In this document: piece by piece, positions 12,754 to 22,112 of the stretch | Layout: each line of letters starts with the position of its first letter | Position numbering within the stretch: position 1 is the first letter of the stretch | Source of the DNA: Flavimobilis rhizosphaerae | Lineage (GTDB): Bacteria > Actinomycetota > Actinomycetes > Actinomycetales > Cellulomonadaceae | Assembly (NCBI RefSeq): GCF_014852685.1 | Contig: NZ_JACZDF010000002.1 | Location: forward strand, 310,001-374,000 | Length of the DNA: 64,000 nucleotides | Direction of reading: 5' to 3' | Translations under genes and position numbers: made by a program | Notes under the pieces: generated by a model | The model's database searches: none | What the model saw: only the letters and a program-made list of their open reading frames with translations | Told to the model about the DNA's origin: nothing

Positions 12754-13125
12754 ATGGCGATCAAGGTTCTGGGCAAGGGCACGGCGGTGGCGCGCAAGCG
12801 TCGTCACCTGCGCCTCCGCAAGAAGATCTCGGGCACCGCTGCTCGCCCCCGTCTCGTGGTGACGCGCTCGTCGCGCCACATGACGGCTCAGGTCGTCGAC
12901 GACGCTCTCGGCCGCACGGTCGCGTCCGCCTCGACGCTCGAGGCCGACGTGCGTGCGCTCGACGGCGACAAGTCGGCGAAGGCCCGCAAGGTCGGCGAGC
13001 TCGTCGCCGAGCGTGCCAAGGCAGCCGGCATCGACGTCGTGGTCTTCGACCGCGGTGGCAACAAGTACCACGGTCGGGTCGCAGCGGTCGCCGACGGCGC
13101 CCGCGAGGGCGGTCTGTCCCTGTGA
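12754..13125 (+). CDS. rplR: 50S ribosomal protein L18
   Basis: 5S rRNA-binding protein. The ATG at 12754 gives 123 residues ([20 protein letters not shown]); an in-frame GTG at 12748 overlapping the rplF stop is an alternative. Conserved [17 protein letters not shown] and [23 protein letters not shown] are seen. Confidence 0.96.
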   Translation: MAIKVLGKGTAVARKRRHLRLRKKISGTAARPRLVVTRSSRHMTAQVVDDALGRTVASASTLEADVRALDGDKSAKARKVGELVAERAKAAGIDVVVFDRGGNKYHGRVAAVADGAREGGLSL

Positions 13126-13162
13126 CGGCGCGTACCCACTCCGAGAAGAAGAGGACGATCTG

Positions 13163-13822
13163 ATGGCTGCTGGGCAGCGCAACACGGGCGCCCCTGCGGG
13201 CGGCGCCAGCAACGAGCAGAGCGATCGCCGTCGCGGCGACCGCGACGGCCGTCGCAACGACCGCCGCGGCGACGCGGCCGAGAAGAGCGCCTTCGTCGAG
13301 CGCGTCGTCACCATCAACCGCGTCTCCAAGGTCGTGAAGGGTGGTCGTCGCTTCAGCTTCACCGCCCTCGTGGTCGTCGGTGACGGCAACGGCACGGTCG
13401 GCGTCGGCTACGGCAAGGCCAAGGAGGTCCCCGCGGCGATCGCCAAGGGTGTCGAGGAGGCGAAGAAGAACTTCTTCAGCGTCCCCCGCATCCAGGGCAC
13501 GATCCCTCACGCGGTGACCGGCGAGGCTGCGGCGGGCGTGGTGTTCCTGCGCCCCGCCGCCCCGGGTACCGGTGTCATCGCCGGCGGTCCGGTGCGTGCG
13601 GTCCTCGAGTGCGCGGGTATCCACGACGTGCTCTCGAAGTCGCTCGGGTCCTCCAACGCGATCAACATCGTGCACGCGACCGTGGCCGGTCTGCGCGCGC
13701 TCGAGCAGCCTGAGGCTGTTGCGGCGCGTCGCGGTCTGCCGCTCGAGCACGTCGCCCCGGCGGCGCTGCTCCGTGCACAGGCTGCCGGCAAGGCGGCCCA
13801 GGCTGCTGAGGTTGGTGCATGA
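13163..13822 (+). CDS. rpsE: 30S ribosomal protein S5, extended N-terminus
   Basis: Accuracy and mRNA-helicase protein of the small subunit. It has 219 residues. About 45 N-terminal residues form a charged extension rich in Arg and Asp ([16 protein letters not shown]) before the standard S5 domain ([18 protein letters not shown]). The usual [12 protein letters not shown] and the [10 protein letters not shown] segment follow. Such extensions are common in actinobacteria. Confidence 0.97.
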   Translation: MAAGQRNTGAPAGGASNEQSDRRRGDRDGRRNDRRGDAAEKSAFVERVVTINRVSKVVKGGRRFSFTALVVVGDGNGTVGVGYGKAKEVPAAIAKGVEEAKKNFFSVPRIQGTIPHAVTGEAAAGVVFLRPAAPGTGVIAGGPVRAVLECAGIHDVLSKSLGSSNAINIVHATVAGLRALEQPEAVAARRGLPLEHVAPAALLRAQAAGKAAQAAEVGA

Positions 13823-14004
13823 TGGCTCGACTCAAGGTGACCCAGAAGAAGTCCGCCATCGGCGGCAAGCAGAACCAGCGTGACACGCTGCGCACTCTGG
13901 GCCTCAAGCGGATCGGCGACAGCGCCGTGAAGGAGGACCGCCCGGAGATCCGCGGCATGGTCGCCACGGTGGCGCACCTCGTCACCGTCGAGGAGGTCGA
14001 CTGA
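13822..14004 (+). CDS. rpmD: 50S ribosomal protein L30
   Basis: Small, 60-residue large-subunit protein: [15 protein letters not shown], then a [13 protein letters not shown] motif. Two tandem ATGs (13819 and 13822) overlap the rpsE stop; 13822 is chosen because it gives the usual MARLK start. L30 is present here although some bacteria lack it. Confidence 0.95.
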   Translation: MARLKVTQKKSAIGGKQNQRDTLRTLGLKRIGDSAVKEDRPEIRGMVATVAHLVTVEEVD

Positions 14005-14006
14005 TC

Positions 14007-14486
14007 ATGGCCGAGGCCAAGAAGACCGAGGAGACCGCGCAGGGCGCGGCTCTCAAGGTCCACCACCTGCGTCCCGCCCCGGGCGCCAAGACCGCCAAGA
14101 CCCGTGTGGGTCGTGGCGAGGCGTCAAAGGGTAAGACCGCAGGCCGCGGTACCAAGGGCACGAAGGCCCGCTACCAGGTTCCGGAGCGCTTCGAGGGCGG
14201 GCAGATGCCCCTCCACATGCGTCTCCCGAAGCTGCGCGGCTTCAAGAACCCGTTCCGTGTTGAGTACCAGGTCGTCAACCTGGACAAGCTCGCTGCTCTC
14301 TACCCCGCCGGTGGCGTCGTCACCGCGGAGGACCTCGTCGCCAAGGGCGCGGTCCGCAAGGGGCAGCTCGTCAAGGTGCTCGGCACCGGCGAGATCACGG
14401 TCAAGCTCAACGTCGCGGTCGACGCCGTGTCCGCCTCGGCCAAGGAGAAGATCCTTGCCGCGGGTGGCTCGGTGACCGAGGCCTGA
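14007..14486 (+). CDS. rplO: 50S ribosomal protein L15
   Basis: Late-assembly large-subunit protein. It has 159 residues, with an N-terminal extension of about 15 residues before [20 protein letters not shown] and the conserved [17 protein letters not shown] glycine-rich stretch. It is the last gene of the spc block and is followed at once by a strong terminator, so secY is separately transcribed at least in part. Confidence 0.97.
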   Translation: MAEAKKTEETAQGAALKVHHLRPAPGAKTAKTRVGRGEASKGKTAGRGTKGTKARYQVPERFEGGQMPLHMRLPKLRGFKNPFRVEYQVVNLDKLAALYPAGGVVTAEDLVAKGAVRKGQLVKVLGTGEITVKLNVAVDAVSASAKEKILAAGGSVTEA

Positions 14487-14494
14487 GAACTCAC

Positions 14495-14533
14495 GACGAG
14501 GCCGGGTGGTGCGACTGCACCCCCGGCCTCGTC
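14495..14533 (+). terminator. terminator after rplO
   Basis: A long GC-rich stem: outer arms GACGAGGCCGGG and CCCGGCCTCGTC, inner arms GGTGC and GCACC, loop GACT. It starts 9 bases after the rplO stop and separates the ribosomal block from secY. Confidence 0.75.
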
Positions 14534-14609
14534 CGCGTCCAGAGCCGTTCGGGTGATCCCGCAGGGAATCCCCGACCGGTCGTGGACAACGCACCGGCGT
14601 GATCCACGC

Positions 14610-14615
14610 TAGAGT
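14610..14615 (+). promoter_or_regulatory. candidate -10 box for secY-adk-map
   Basis: TAGAGT fits the actinobacterial TANNNT -10 box and lies about 85 bases before the secY start, downstream of the rplO terminator. No good -35 box is visible at the right distance. A GTGGA...TCCAC inverted repeat overlaps the upstream part. Confidence 0.35.
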
Positions 14616-14699
14616 GCCGAGGGCGACCGCGCGGTCGCCCTGGACAGCATCGCTGTGCGGTGCCACGACTCCCGTCGCTCGGCGGGGCAGGAGGAACTC

Positions 14700-15983
14700 G
14701 TGTTTGGCGCATTCGGACGGGCATTCCGCACACCCGACCTGCGGAAGAAGCTGCTCTTCACGATCGCGATGATGGTGCTCTACCGCGTCGGGTCGTTCAT
14801 CCCGGCGCCGGGCGTCGACTACGCGAAGGTTCAGTCCTTCACCTCCGGCGAGAACGCACTTCTCGACATGATCAACCTCTTCAGCGGTGGCGCCCTCGTC
14901 CAGCTGTCGATCCTCGCGCTCGGCATCATGCCGTACATCACCGCGAGCATCATCATCCAGCTGCTGCGCGTGGTCATCCCGCGCTTCGAGGCGCTGCACA
15001 AGGAGGGCCAGTCCGGGCAGACGAAGCTCACCCAGTACACGCGCTACCTGACGATCGGCCTCGGTATCCTCCAGGCGACGACGATCGTCACGCTCGCGCG
15101 GACCGGTCAGCTCTTCGGTGGCGGCGAGAGTCTCCTCGTCGACGACTCCTGGGTGACCGCGGGACTCATGATCCTCACCCTCACCGCCGGCACCGGCGTC
15201 ATCATGTGGATGGGTGAGCTCATCACCGAGCGCGGCGTCGGCAACGGCATGTCGCTGCTGATCTTCACCTCGATCGCCGCGGGCTTCCCCGGCATCATCA
15301 GCTCCGTGGCCGGTGGCAACAACGGCTTCCGCAACACCGTGATCTTCATCGCCATGGTCGTCGCGGTTGTTGCCATCATCGTCTTCGTCGAGCAGTCGCA
15401 GCGCCGCATCAACGTGCAGTACGCCAAGCGCATGGTCGGGCGGCGCATGTACGGCGGCACGAGCACCTACATCCCGGTGAAGATCAACATCGCGGGCGTC
15501 ATCCCCGTGATCTTCGCGTCCTCGATCCTCCAGCTGCCGACGATGCTCGCGCAGTTCGGCGACCCCGAGAAGGGCTGGGTCCGGTGGGTGAGCGAGAACC
15601 TCGCTGTGGCCACCGCGCCGCTGCACCTCGTGCTCTTCACCGTGATGATCATCTTCTTCGCGTTCTTCTACACCGCGATCACGTTCAACCCGGACGAGGT
15701 CGCGGACAACATGAAGAAGTACGGCGGTTTCATCCCCGGGATCCGCGCGGGCCGCCCGACGGCCGAGTTCCTCGACTACGTCATCACGCGTGTGACGACG
15801 GTCGGTGCTCTCTACCTCGCGCTCGTGTCGCTCATCCCGACGTTCGTCTTCATCCTCCTGGGCATCGAGAACATCCCGTTCGGCGGCACGTCGATCATCA
15901 TCATCGTCGGCGTCGGCCTCGACACGGTCAAGCAGGTCGACGCTCAGCTCCAGCAGCGTCACTACGAAGGGTTCCTCCGATGA
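14700..15983 (+). CDS. secY: Preprotein translocase subunit SecY
   Basis: Channel subunit of the Sec translocon in the cytoplasmic membrane. GTG at 14700, preceded by GGCAGGAGGAACTC, gives 427 residues. About ten hydrophobic segments are visible. Conserved stretches include RVGSFIPAPGVDY (TM1 entry), ALGIMPYITASIIIQLL, GVGNGMSLLIF and FIPGIRAGRPTAEFLDYV. The stop overlaps adk by four bases (ATGA). Confidence 0.97.
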   Translation: MFGAFGRAFRTPDLRKKLLFTIAMMVLYRVGSFIPAPGVDYAKVQSFTSGENALLDMINLFSGGALVQLSILALGIMPYITASIIIQLLRVVIPRFEALHKEGQSGQTKLTQYTRYLTIGLGILQATTIVTLARTGQLFGGGESLLVDDSWVTAGLMILTLTAGTGVIMWMGELITERGVGNGMSLLIFTSIAAGFPGIISSVAGGNNGFRNTVIFIAMVVAVVAIIVFVEQSQRRINVQYAKRMVGRRMYGGTSTYIPVKINIAGVIPVIFASSILQLPTMLAQFGDPEKGWVRWVSENLAVATAPLHLVLFTVMIIFFAFFYTAITFNPDEVADNMKKYGGFIPGIRAGRPTAEFLDYVITRVTTVGALYLALVSLIPTFVFILLGIENIPFGGTSIIIIVGVGLDTVKQVDAQLQQRHYEGFLR

Positions 15984-16558
15984 GCGCACGTCTCGTCCTC
16001 CTCGGCGCACCGGGTGCAGGCAAGGGCACTCAGGCCGCCCGCCTCTCCGAGCGTCTCGGCGTCCCCGCCATCTCGACCGGCGACATCTTCCGCGCCAACA
16101 TCAAGGGCGGGACCGAGCTGGGCCGGCTCGCGCAGTCGTACACGGACAGGGGCGAGCTCGTCCCTGACTCGGTGACGAACGACATGGTGCGCGCCCGTCT
16201 CGCGGACGCCGACGTCGCCGACGGGTTCCTGCTCGACGGCTACCCGCGGAACACCGCGCAGGTCGCCGAGCTCGACGTGATCCTCGGTGAGCTTGGTGTC
16301 GAGCTCGACGGAGCGGTCGAGCTCACTGCCGACCCGGAGATCGTCACGGCGCGCCTTCTCAAGCGCGCAGAGATCGAAGGACGGGTCGACGACACGGAGG
16401 ACGTCATCCGTACGCGTCTCGCGGTCTACGCCGAGCAGACCGCTCCTGTGGCTGGTCTTTACGCCGAGCGGGACGCTCTCGTTGCGGTCGACGGCATCGG
16501 CGAGCTCGACGAGGTCACACAGCGGCTCGTCGCCGCGATCGCGCCTCTCCTCGGCTGA
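15980..16558 (+). CDS. adk: Adenylate kinase
   Basis: Interconverts ATP+AMP and 2 ADP. The 192 residues are a short-LID form. P-loop GAPGAGKGT is at residues 9-17, the AMP-binding segment contains STGDIFRANI, and DGYPRN is the conserved NMP/LID hinge motif. The LID zinc cysteines are absent, as is usual for the short form. ATGA overlap with secY indicates coupled translation. Confidence 0.97.
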   Translation: MSARLVLLGAPGAGKGTQAARLSERLGVPAISTGDIFRANIKGGTELGRLAQSYTDRGELVPDSVTNDMVRARLADADVADGFLLDGYPRNTAQVAELDVILGELGVELDGAVELTADPEIVTARLLKRAEIEGRVDDTEDVIRTRLAVYAEQTAPVAGLYAERDALVAVDGIGELDEVTQRLVAAIAPLLG

Positions 16559-16576
16559 ACCGACCAGGGAGCGTCG

Positions 16577-17416
16577 ATGTTCGGGATCGAGCGTGTCGAG
16601 CTCAAGAACTCGGACGAGGTCCGTCTCATGCGTGAGGCGGGCCTCGTCGTCGCACGTGCCCTTGCAGCGGTCCGCGAGTTCGCGCGAGCGGGCGTCACGA
16701 CCGCGGAGCTGGACGCTGTGGCGGCGACCGTCATCGCCGATGCCGGCGCCGTACCCTCGTTCCTCGGCTACCAGGGCTTTCCTGCGAGCGCCTGCATCTC
16801 GGTGAACGACGAGGTCGTCCACGGCATCCCCGGGTCGCGGATCCTCGAGCCCGGCGACGTTGTCTCGGTCGACTGCGGGGCCATCGTGCGTGGCTGGCAC
16901 GGGGACGCCGCCGTGACGATCGTCCTCGACGAGGCCGATCCTGCCGACCTCGCGCTGAGCCAGGCAGCACACGACGCGATGTGGGCCGGTATCGCGGCGC
17001 TGCACGGCGCGTCGCGCATCGGTGAGGTGAGCGCCGCGATCGACGACGCGACCACCGCAGCAGGCGAAGCGGACGGCGTCGTCTACGGCATCGTCGAGGA
17101 GTACGTCGGCCATGGCATCGGCACGGCGATGCATCAGTCGCCGGACGTGCCGAACTTCCGTTCGCGCGACCGCGGGGCACGTGTACGACCGGGGCTGTGC
17201 GTGGCGATCGAGCCGATGCTGAGCCGGGGGGAGCGCTTCACCCAGGTGTGCGAGGACGACTGGACCGTCGTGACGGACGACGGCTCGCGTGCCGCCCACT
17301 GGGAGCACACGGTTGCGGTCCTCGACGACGGCCTCTGGGTCCTCACAGCGGCCGACGGGGGAGCGGACCAGCTCGCGGCCGCGGGCGTCCCACTTGCCTC
17401 GATCGCCTCCGCCTGA
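16577..17416 (+). CDS. map: Type I methionine aminopeptidase
   Basis: Removes the N-terminal methionine from nascent proteins. It has 279 residues. Metal-ligand motifs are visible: DCGAIVRGWHGDAAVT (two Asp), GHGIGTAMHQSP (His), IEPM (Glu) and WEHTVAV (Glu). There is no N-terminal zinc-finger extension. ATG at 16577 follows CAGGGAGCG. It lies 18 bases after adk and is followed by a terminator. Confidence 0.95.
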   Translation: MFGIERVELKNSDEVRLMREAGLVVARALAAVREFARAGVTTAELDAVAATVIADAGAVPSFLGYQGFPASACISVNDEVVHGIPGSRILEPGDVVSVDCGAIVRGWHGDAAVTIVLDEADPADLALSQAAHDAMWAGIAALHGASRIGEVSAAIDDATTAAGEADGVVYGIVEEYVGHGIGTAMHQSPDVPNFRSRDRGARVRPGLCVAIEPMLSRGERFTQVCEDDWTVVTDDGSRAAHWEHTVAVLDDGLWVLTAADGGADQLAAAGVPLASIASA

Positions 17417-17438
17417 GCCCGAGTGGGTGAAATCCCCC

Positions 17439-17462
17439 AGAGGTGCTCTCCTGGGCACCTCT
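17439..17462 (+). terminator. short terminator-like hairpin after map
   Basis: An 8-bp stem AGAGGTGC / GCACCTCT with an 8-base loop lies 22 bases after the map stop. It has no T run, so termination strength is uncertain. Confidence 0.45.
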
Positions 17463-17489
17463 CGGCATGCGCGTTATGTGTGTTGGATC

Positions 17490-17540
17490 TAGCCTGTCGT
17501 GCTAGGTGGGTCAAATGGCCCACGAGACCCGTGATCACGT
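17490..17540 (+). promoter_or_regulatory. palindromes upstream of the MalT-type regulator
   Basis: The 245-base gap before the regulator contains a possible -10 box TAGCCT (17490-17495), the inverted repeat TGGG-N8-CCCA just downstream, and the perfect 10-base palindrome CGTGATCACG near 17530. AACGTGATCGC and CTGTCACGTCTCG, lying nearer the gene, share its half site. These could be operators; no regulator can be named. Confidence 0.3.
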
Positions 17541-17661
17541 CTCGCCAACCCCTCGCTCTGGGTGCCCACACTCAGGCTCACCCCGGGGTGCCCCGCATAA
17601 CGTGATCGCAGCCGCCCGCCGGGCGGTTCACATCTGTCACGTCTCGGGGGAGCGTGTTGAA

Positions 17662-20226
17662 ATGACCACCGGAGTACCTGTGCGCGCCGACACGGCGCAC
17701 CAGCTGGCCGCACGGTCCAACTATCGGGGGCTTCCTCGGACGCACTCGTCCAGGATTCCCCAGGCGAGGGCCCTCTCCGGCGTCGGCGGACCAGAACCGC
17801 TCACCATCGTCCGGGCGCCGCATGGGTTCGGGAAGTCGACCCTCGCCGCGCAGTGGCTGCGCGCGCTCCAGGAGGAGGACCTCGACGTCGTGTGGCTGGG
17901 CGCGGACATTGTCCCCGCCCTTCACGAGGAGCAGGTCGCGGCCTTCTGGACGCAATTCGTTGCCCGTCTCGTCGAGGTCACGCCCGGCAGTGTCTCGCCG
18001 CACGGCCCCGTGGGCTCGGACGACGCGCTGCGTCTGCTGCTGTCCCGCGACCGAGCCGTCGTCGTCGTCGTCGACCGGCTCGAGCAGGTGCCCGGTGCCG
18101 GGCACGCGCTCGAGAGCGCGCTTCTCGACCTCGTCAAGGCTGCCGAGCAGCTCCACCTCATCGTGTGCGCCCGTGAGGTCGGCCTGCTCGAGGTCGTCGG
18201 GTCGGCCACCGTCGACTCACGCGTTCTGCGGCCTGCGGATCTGGCCCTCACGGCGGAGGACGTCGCCGCGCTCGCGGCGCAGCAGGGGCTCCCGCTCGGC
18301 AGGGAGGCTGCCGCGCAGCTCGTCGAGGACACTGGCGGCTGGCCCGCACTCGTGCGTGTCGTCCTGGCCGGCACCGCGGTCGCCCACCACGGCGGCGACG
18401 AGGTGACGATCGACCTCGACGCAGGTCGCTGGTTCCTTCGCGCCGCGTGGGACGAGTTCGCGACTCCCGGTCTCGCCGATCTCGTTCTCCGCACCTCGCT
18501 CCTCGCGGAGTTCACGGCCGAGCAGGCTGAGGCGCTCTGCCCGGGAATCGACGTCAAGGCAGGTATCTCTGCGCTCCAGGGTGCGGGGCTCGTCCGGAGC
18601 CGGCTCGTCGCTGGCACGGCGGTCTATTCGCACCTCACGGCGGTGCGTCGCGAGTGCGTGCAGCGGCTCCGCACGGAGCAGCCCGACCTCTTCAGCGAGC
18701 TGTCGCGCACGGTCGCACGCGAGCTCCTTGCGGACGGCCGTACGGGCGCCGCCGTCGTCCACCTCGTCCGGGCTCGCCTGTGGGACGAGCTCGTCGAGAG
18801 CGTGGAGACCGGCTGGCGCGCCCTCGTCGGGTACGGGGAGCACGAGCTGATCGGACTCCTCGAGCGGCTGCCTGCCGAGGTCGTCGCGCGCAGCGCACGC
18901 CTCGTCGTCCTGCGTGACTACGTCGCGGTGCGGAGCTCCGGTCCGGACGTCCCCGGTGCTGCGCCGGCCTCCCCGGGCTCGCTCGCCCCGCTGCTCCACC
19001 GCGTCTACGAGGTGGCTGGCGCCGAGCCCACCGTCCGGGCGCAGGACCCGGCAGTGCGTTACCGGGACCTTGCTCCCACCGTGCGTCGCGGGCTTGCGCT
19101 CGTCCTGTGCGAGTGGGCGACCGATCGCCTCGTCGCTGGTGACTCGCCCGTCGCGCACGTTGCGTTCGCGGACGCGCACCTCCTCGCCGACGAGCTTGGT
19201 GACGTCCGGCTGCGGACACGTGCGGCGGTCGGCGCCGCGCTCGTCGACGTCGTCCATGGCGAGATCCTCTCGGCGGCGCGGTGGCTGGGGACGCTCGACG
19301 CCGACGCGCACGCGGTCCTCGACGTCGAGCCTGCGCTCGCGGCGTTCGCGGCAGCGACGCGCGCGCTCGTCGCGATCGGCCGGCTCGACCTGCGGTCGCC
19401 CGACCTCGAGGGTGTCCTCGGTGCGGAGGCCGTGGTCGACGAGGCCCGGGGTCTCGTCGGGACGGTGCGCCTCCTCGCGAGCCTGGTGCGAGGTGAGCGC
19501 GACTCCGTCGCCGAGGGCGACGAGCCGTCGTCGGCCCGGAACGTCCCAGGCGACCCGGACGATCTTGTCGGGACGATCGCGACGTCCGCACGGATCGACC
19601 TGCTGCTCGCACAGGGGAGGATCTTCCAGGCGCGGTCGCTGCTCGCGCGGGCGGCAGGGCAGGGGCCGGCGTTCATCCTCGCCCGGGCGCGCACCGCCTA
19701 CCACGGCGGCGACTTCGCCCGCGCCGTCGCGCTCGCGCGTCAGGGTCTTGCCATCGAGCCGTCCGTGCCACGCCTGCAGACCGGGATGCTCCTCGTCCTC
19801 GCCGCGGCGGAGTCCGCGCGCGGTCACGAGGCGGAGTCCACTGCTGCGGCCCGGGACGCGCTTGCCGCGTGCACGGCGTCGGGGCTCGTCCAGTACCTCG
19901 CGTACACGCCTCGTGAGGTCCTGCGCGGGCTGAGCGCGGACGTGCCGGGGCTGGCTGATGCGCTCGACGACCTCGAGACCCGGGGTGTCGGCGACATCCT
20001 GCCCGCGCCGCGGGTCGTCGCGGAGCTGTCGGAGCGTGAGCGTGAGGTTCTCGAGACGCTCGCGACCTCGGACTCGCTCGGCGCCGTCGCCCGCAGGCTC
20101 TACCTCACGACGAACACCGTGAAGACGCACCTCCGCTCGATCTATCGCAAGCTGGGGACGCACTCCGCGGCCGAGACCGTGCAGCGGGCCGTCGAGTGCG
20201 GCCTCATCGAGCCGCCGCAGGGCTGA
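17662..20226 (+). CDS. LAL/MalT-type LuxR-family transcriptional regulator
   Basis: A large STAND-ATPase regulator of 854 residues. Walker A is APHGFGKST (residues 52-60) and Walker B VVVVVDRLEQV follows near residue 135. A long Ala/Leu-rich helical, TPR-like middle fills about residues 330-770. The last 67 residues form a LuxR HTH (ELSEREREVLETLA, then NTVKTHLRSIYRKLG). Relatives sense small ligands or ATP and activate sigma70 promoters; the ligand and targets here are unknown. ATG at 17662 is the first start after the stops and palindromes, but its ribosome-binding site is weak. It sits between map and infA, where most relatives have no gene. Confidence 0.85.
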   Translation: MTTGVPVRADTAHQLAARSNYRGLPRTHSSRIPQARALSGVGGPEPLTIVRAPHGFGKSTLAAQWLRALQEEDLDVVWLGADIVPALHEEQVAAFWTQFVARLVEVTPGSVSPHGPVGSDDALRLLLSRDRAVVVVVDRLEQVPGAGHALESALLDLVKAAEQLHLIVCAREVGLLEVVGSATVDSRVLRPADLALTAEDVAALAAQQGLPLGREAAAQLVEDTGGWPALVRVVLAGTAVAHHGGDEVTIDLDAGRWFLRAAWDEFATPGLADLVLRTSLLAEFTAEQAEALCPGIDVKAGISALQGAGLVRSRLVAGTAVYSHLTAVRRECVQRLRTEQPDLFSELSRTVARELLADGRTGAAVVHLVRARLWDELVESVETGWRALVGYGEHELIGLLERLPAEVVARSARLVVLRDYVAVRSSGPDVPGAAPASPGSLAPLLHRVYEVAGAEPTVRAQDPAVRYRDLAPTVRRGLALVLCEWATDRLVAGDSPVAHVAFADAHLLADELGDVRLRTRAAVGAALVDVVHGEILSAARWLGTLDADAHAVLDVEPALAAFAAATRALVAIGRLDLRSPDLEGVLGAEAVVDEARGLVGTVRLLASLVRGERDSVAEGDEPSSARNVPGDPDDLVGTIATSARIDLLLAQGRIFQARSLLARAAGQGPAFILARARTAYHGGDFARAVALARQGLAIEPSVPRLQTGMLLVLAAAESARGHEAESTAAARDALAACTASGLVQYLAYTPREVLRGLSADVPGLADALDDLETRGVGDILPAPRVVAELSEREREVLETLATSDSLGAVARRLYLTTNTVKTHLRSIYRKLGTHSAAETVQRAVECGLIEPPQG

Positions 20227-20340
20227 GGCGCGGCACGCTCGATCGTGCTCCACCGCGTCGAAGCGGGCCCTCGTCGGGGCCCGCCCCGAGGTGTGACGGC
20301 ACCCACGACATCCGGGCTTTCTCATCCTTGCTGTATCGCG

Positions 20341-20346
20341 TAGGAT
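20341..20346 (+). promoter_or_regulatory. -10 box for infA-rpmJ-rpsM-rpsK
   Basis: TAGGAT is a strong match to the actinobacterial -10 consensus, 139 bases upstream of infA, after the LuxR-type gene. The -35 region (near CTTTCT) is poor. Transcription would start near 20353 and give a leader of about 130 bases. Confidence 0.5.
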
Positions 20347-20485
20347 GGTGCGTTGGCATGTGTCATGCATGCCGACCATCCCTGGTGCGGACCTCCTGAC
20401 GCTACGTCGTCGGTCGGGCCGTGCCTGGAGGCATCCGACCGGGTGCCGGTCCGGATGGGACGAACAACCAGGAGCAGCGGAGGAC

Positions 20486-20707
20486 ATGGCGAAGAAGGAC
20501 GGCGTCATCGAGATCGAGGGCAGCGTTGTCGAAGCCCTGCCGAACGCGATGTTCCGCGTGGAGCTGGCCAACGGCCACAAGGTCCTCGCGCACATCTCGG
20601 GCAAGATGCGACAGCACTACATCCGGATCCTCCCCGAGGACCGTGTGGTGGTCGAGCTGAGCCCGTACGACCTGTCCCGCGGCCGGATCGTCTACCGCTA
20701 CAAGTAA
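20486..20707 (+). CDS. infA: Translation initiation factor IF-1
   Basis: OB-fold factor that blocks the A site during initiation. It has 73 residues: [19 protein letters not shown] through RGRIVYRYK, the standard length. GCAGCGGAGGACATG supplies the ribosome-binding site, which decides the start over several longer in-frame options. Confidence 0.98.
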   Translation: MAKKDGVIEIEGSVVEALPNAMFRVELANGHKVLAHISGKMRQHYIRILPEDRVVVELSPYDLSRGRIVYRYK

Positions 20708-20788
20708 CCCGTCCCCGAGACACTGCCGTCGGACGGACGTGCGCATCCCGCGGGGCGCGTGCGGCCGGGCGAGGGCGGAGGAACCACG

Positions 20789-20902
20789 ATGAAGGTCAAG
20801 CCCAGCGTCAAGAAGATCTGCGACAAGTGCAAGGTGATCCGTCGCCACGGTCGCGTCCAGGTCATCTGCGAGAACGTGCGGCACAAGCAGCGCCAGGGCT
20901 GA
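20789..20902 (+). CDS. rpmJ: 50S ribosomal protein L36, zinc-binding
   Basis: A 37-residue protein starting [15 protein letters not shown] and ending RHKQRQG. Zinc ligands are C11, C14, C27 and H32, so it is the C+ form. GGGCGGAGGAACCACG precedes the ATG. Confidence 0.97.
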   Translation: MKVKPSVKKICDKCKVIRRHGRVQVICENVRHKQRQG

Positions 20903-21083
20903 TCTGACGATCAGCACCAGCCTGCACGTGTAGGTACGAGCAGACCCGCCCCGGCACGGGGCACCAGCGCACCACCACCTGAGGTCCACGGACCGACGGA
21001 ACCCTCGGCTCGGAGGCCGGGGCCCGCAGAAGGCGGGGAGGTGGTGCGGCAGACCTCCGAACGCACTTCAGGAGCCACAACAC

Positions 21084-21458
21084 ATGGCACGTCTTGTTGG
21101 CGTCGACCTCCCCCGCGAGAAGCGGGTCGAGATCGCGCTCACCTACATCTACGGCGTGGGTCGCACCCGCGCCAAGCAGGCTGTTGCCGCGACCGGCATC
21201 AGCCCCGAGGTCCGCGTCAAGGACCTCGGCGAGGCAGAGCTCGTCGCTCTGCGTGACTACCTCGAGGGCAACTTCAAGCTCGAGGGTGACCTTCGTCGTG
21301 AGGTGGCTGCCGACATCCGCCGCAAGGTCGAGATCGGCTGCTACGAGGGCCTGCGTCACCGCCGTGGCCTTCCCGTGCGTGGACAGCGCACGAAGACCAA
21401 CGCGCGTACCCGCAAGGGCCCCAAGCGCACCGTGGCCGGCAAGAAGAAGGCCCGCTGA
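21084..21458 (+). CDS. rpsM: 30S ribosomal protein S13
   Basis: Head protein that contacts the P-site tRNA and L5. It has 124 residues: [21 protein letters not shown], the helix-hairpin-helix region [11 protein letters not shown], and a basic tail [23 protein letters not shown]. The 181-base spacer after rpmJ contains no further gene. Confidence 0.97.
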   Translation: MARLVGVDLPREKRVEIALTYIYGVGRTRAKQAVAATGISPEVRVKDLGEAELVALRDYLEGNFKLEGDLRREVAADIRRKVEIGCYEGLRHRRGLPVRGQRTKTNARTRKGPKRTVAGKKKAR

Positions 21459-21535
21459 CGCTCTAGCAGCAGTCCACGCAGCGACCCCCGGGTCACAGCG
21501 TGGTTCGACGACCTCAACCAGGAGAGATTTAGGAT

Positions 21536-21943
21536 ATGCCTCCCAAGACTCGTGCCGCGTCCGCCGCGCGCAAGCCTCGTCGCAAGGACAAGAAGAACAT
21601 CGCCGTGGGCCAGGCCCACATCAAGTCGACGTTCAACAACACGATCGTCTCGATCACCGACCCCACCGGCGCCGTCATCTCGTGGGCGTCCTCGGGCCAG
21701 GTCGGCTTCAAGGGCTCCCGCAAGTCCACGCCCTTCGCCGCGCAGCTCGCCGCCGAGGCCGCCGCGCGCCGTGCCCAGGAGCACGGCATGAAGAAGGTCG
21801 ACGTCTTCGTCAAGGGTCCTGGCTCCGGCCGTGAGACCGCGATCCGCTCGCTCCAGGCCGCAGGCCTCGAGGTGGGCTCGATCCAGGACGTCACGCCCCA
21901 GGCTCACAACGGGTGCCGTCCCCCGAAGCGCCGCCGCGTCTGA
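21536..21943 (+). CDS. rpsK: 30S ribosomal protein S11
   Basis: Platform protein near the Shine-Dalgarno helix. It has 135 residues, with the conserved [34 protein letters not shown] and the terminal [11 protein letters not shown]. The next gene is rpoA, so rpsD (often placed here) is missing. An AACCAGGAGAG ribosome-binding site precedes the ATG. Confidence 0.97.
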   Translation: MPPKTRAASAARKPRRKDKKNIAVGQAHIKSTFNNTIVSITDPTGAVISWASSGQVGFKGSRKSTPFAAQLAAEAAARRAQEHGMKKVDVFVKGPGSGRETAIRSLQAAGLEVGSIQDVTPQAHNGCRPPKRRRV

Positions 21944-21956
21944 TCCGCGCAACGCA

Positions 21957-21988
21957 CCGCCGGGCCGGTCGCTCGACCGGCCCGGCGG
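21957..21988 (+). terminator. strong hairpin between rpsK and rpoA
   Basis: A perfect 14-bp GC stem (CCGCCGGGCCGGTC / GACCGGCCCGGCGG) with loop GCTC starts 14 bases after rpsK. A second palindrome, GCCGCACCATGGTGCGGC, follows at about 21995-22012. Little T follows, so it may be an attenuator controlling the flow from rpsK into rpoA. Confidence 0.6.
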
Positions 21989-22112
21989 AGCAGCGCCGCA
22001 CCATGGTGCGGCACACGACTTACCACGTCGTTTGTCTCGCGGGTCCACCCGTCAGGCAGCTCTTCATCCGTGAGACGTCATATGGCGGACGCTCACTGAA
22101 AGGACAGAACCA

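Noticed and set aside
14124-16010. 628-residue open frame opposite rplO, secY and adk
   Set aside because: Same reasoning: it crosses several well-supported genes, is rich in Arg/Asp/Glu and has no recognisable domain.
20358-20399. Cys-containing upstream ORF before infA ([13 protein letters not shown])
   Set aside because: A 13-codon frame follows the infA -10 box, but it has no ribosome-binding site and the length is within chance. Conservation data would be needed to raise it.
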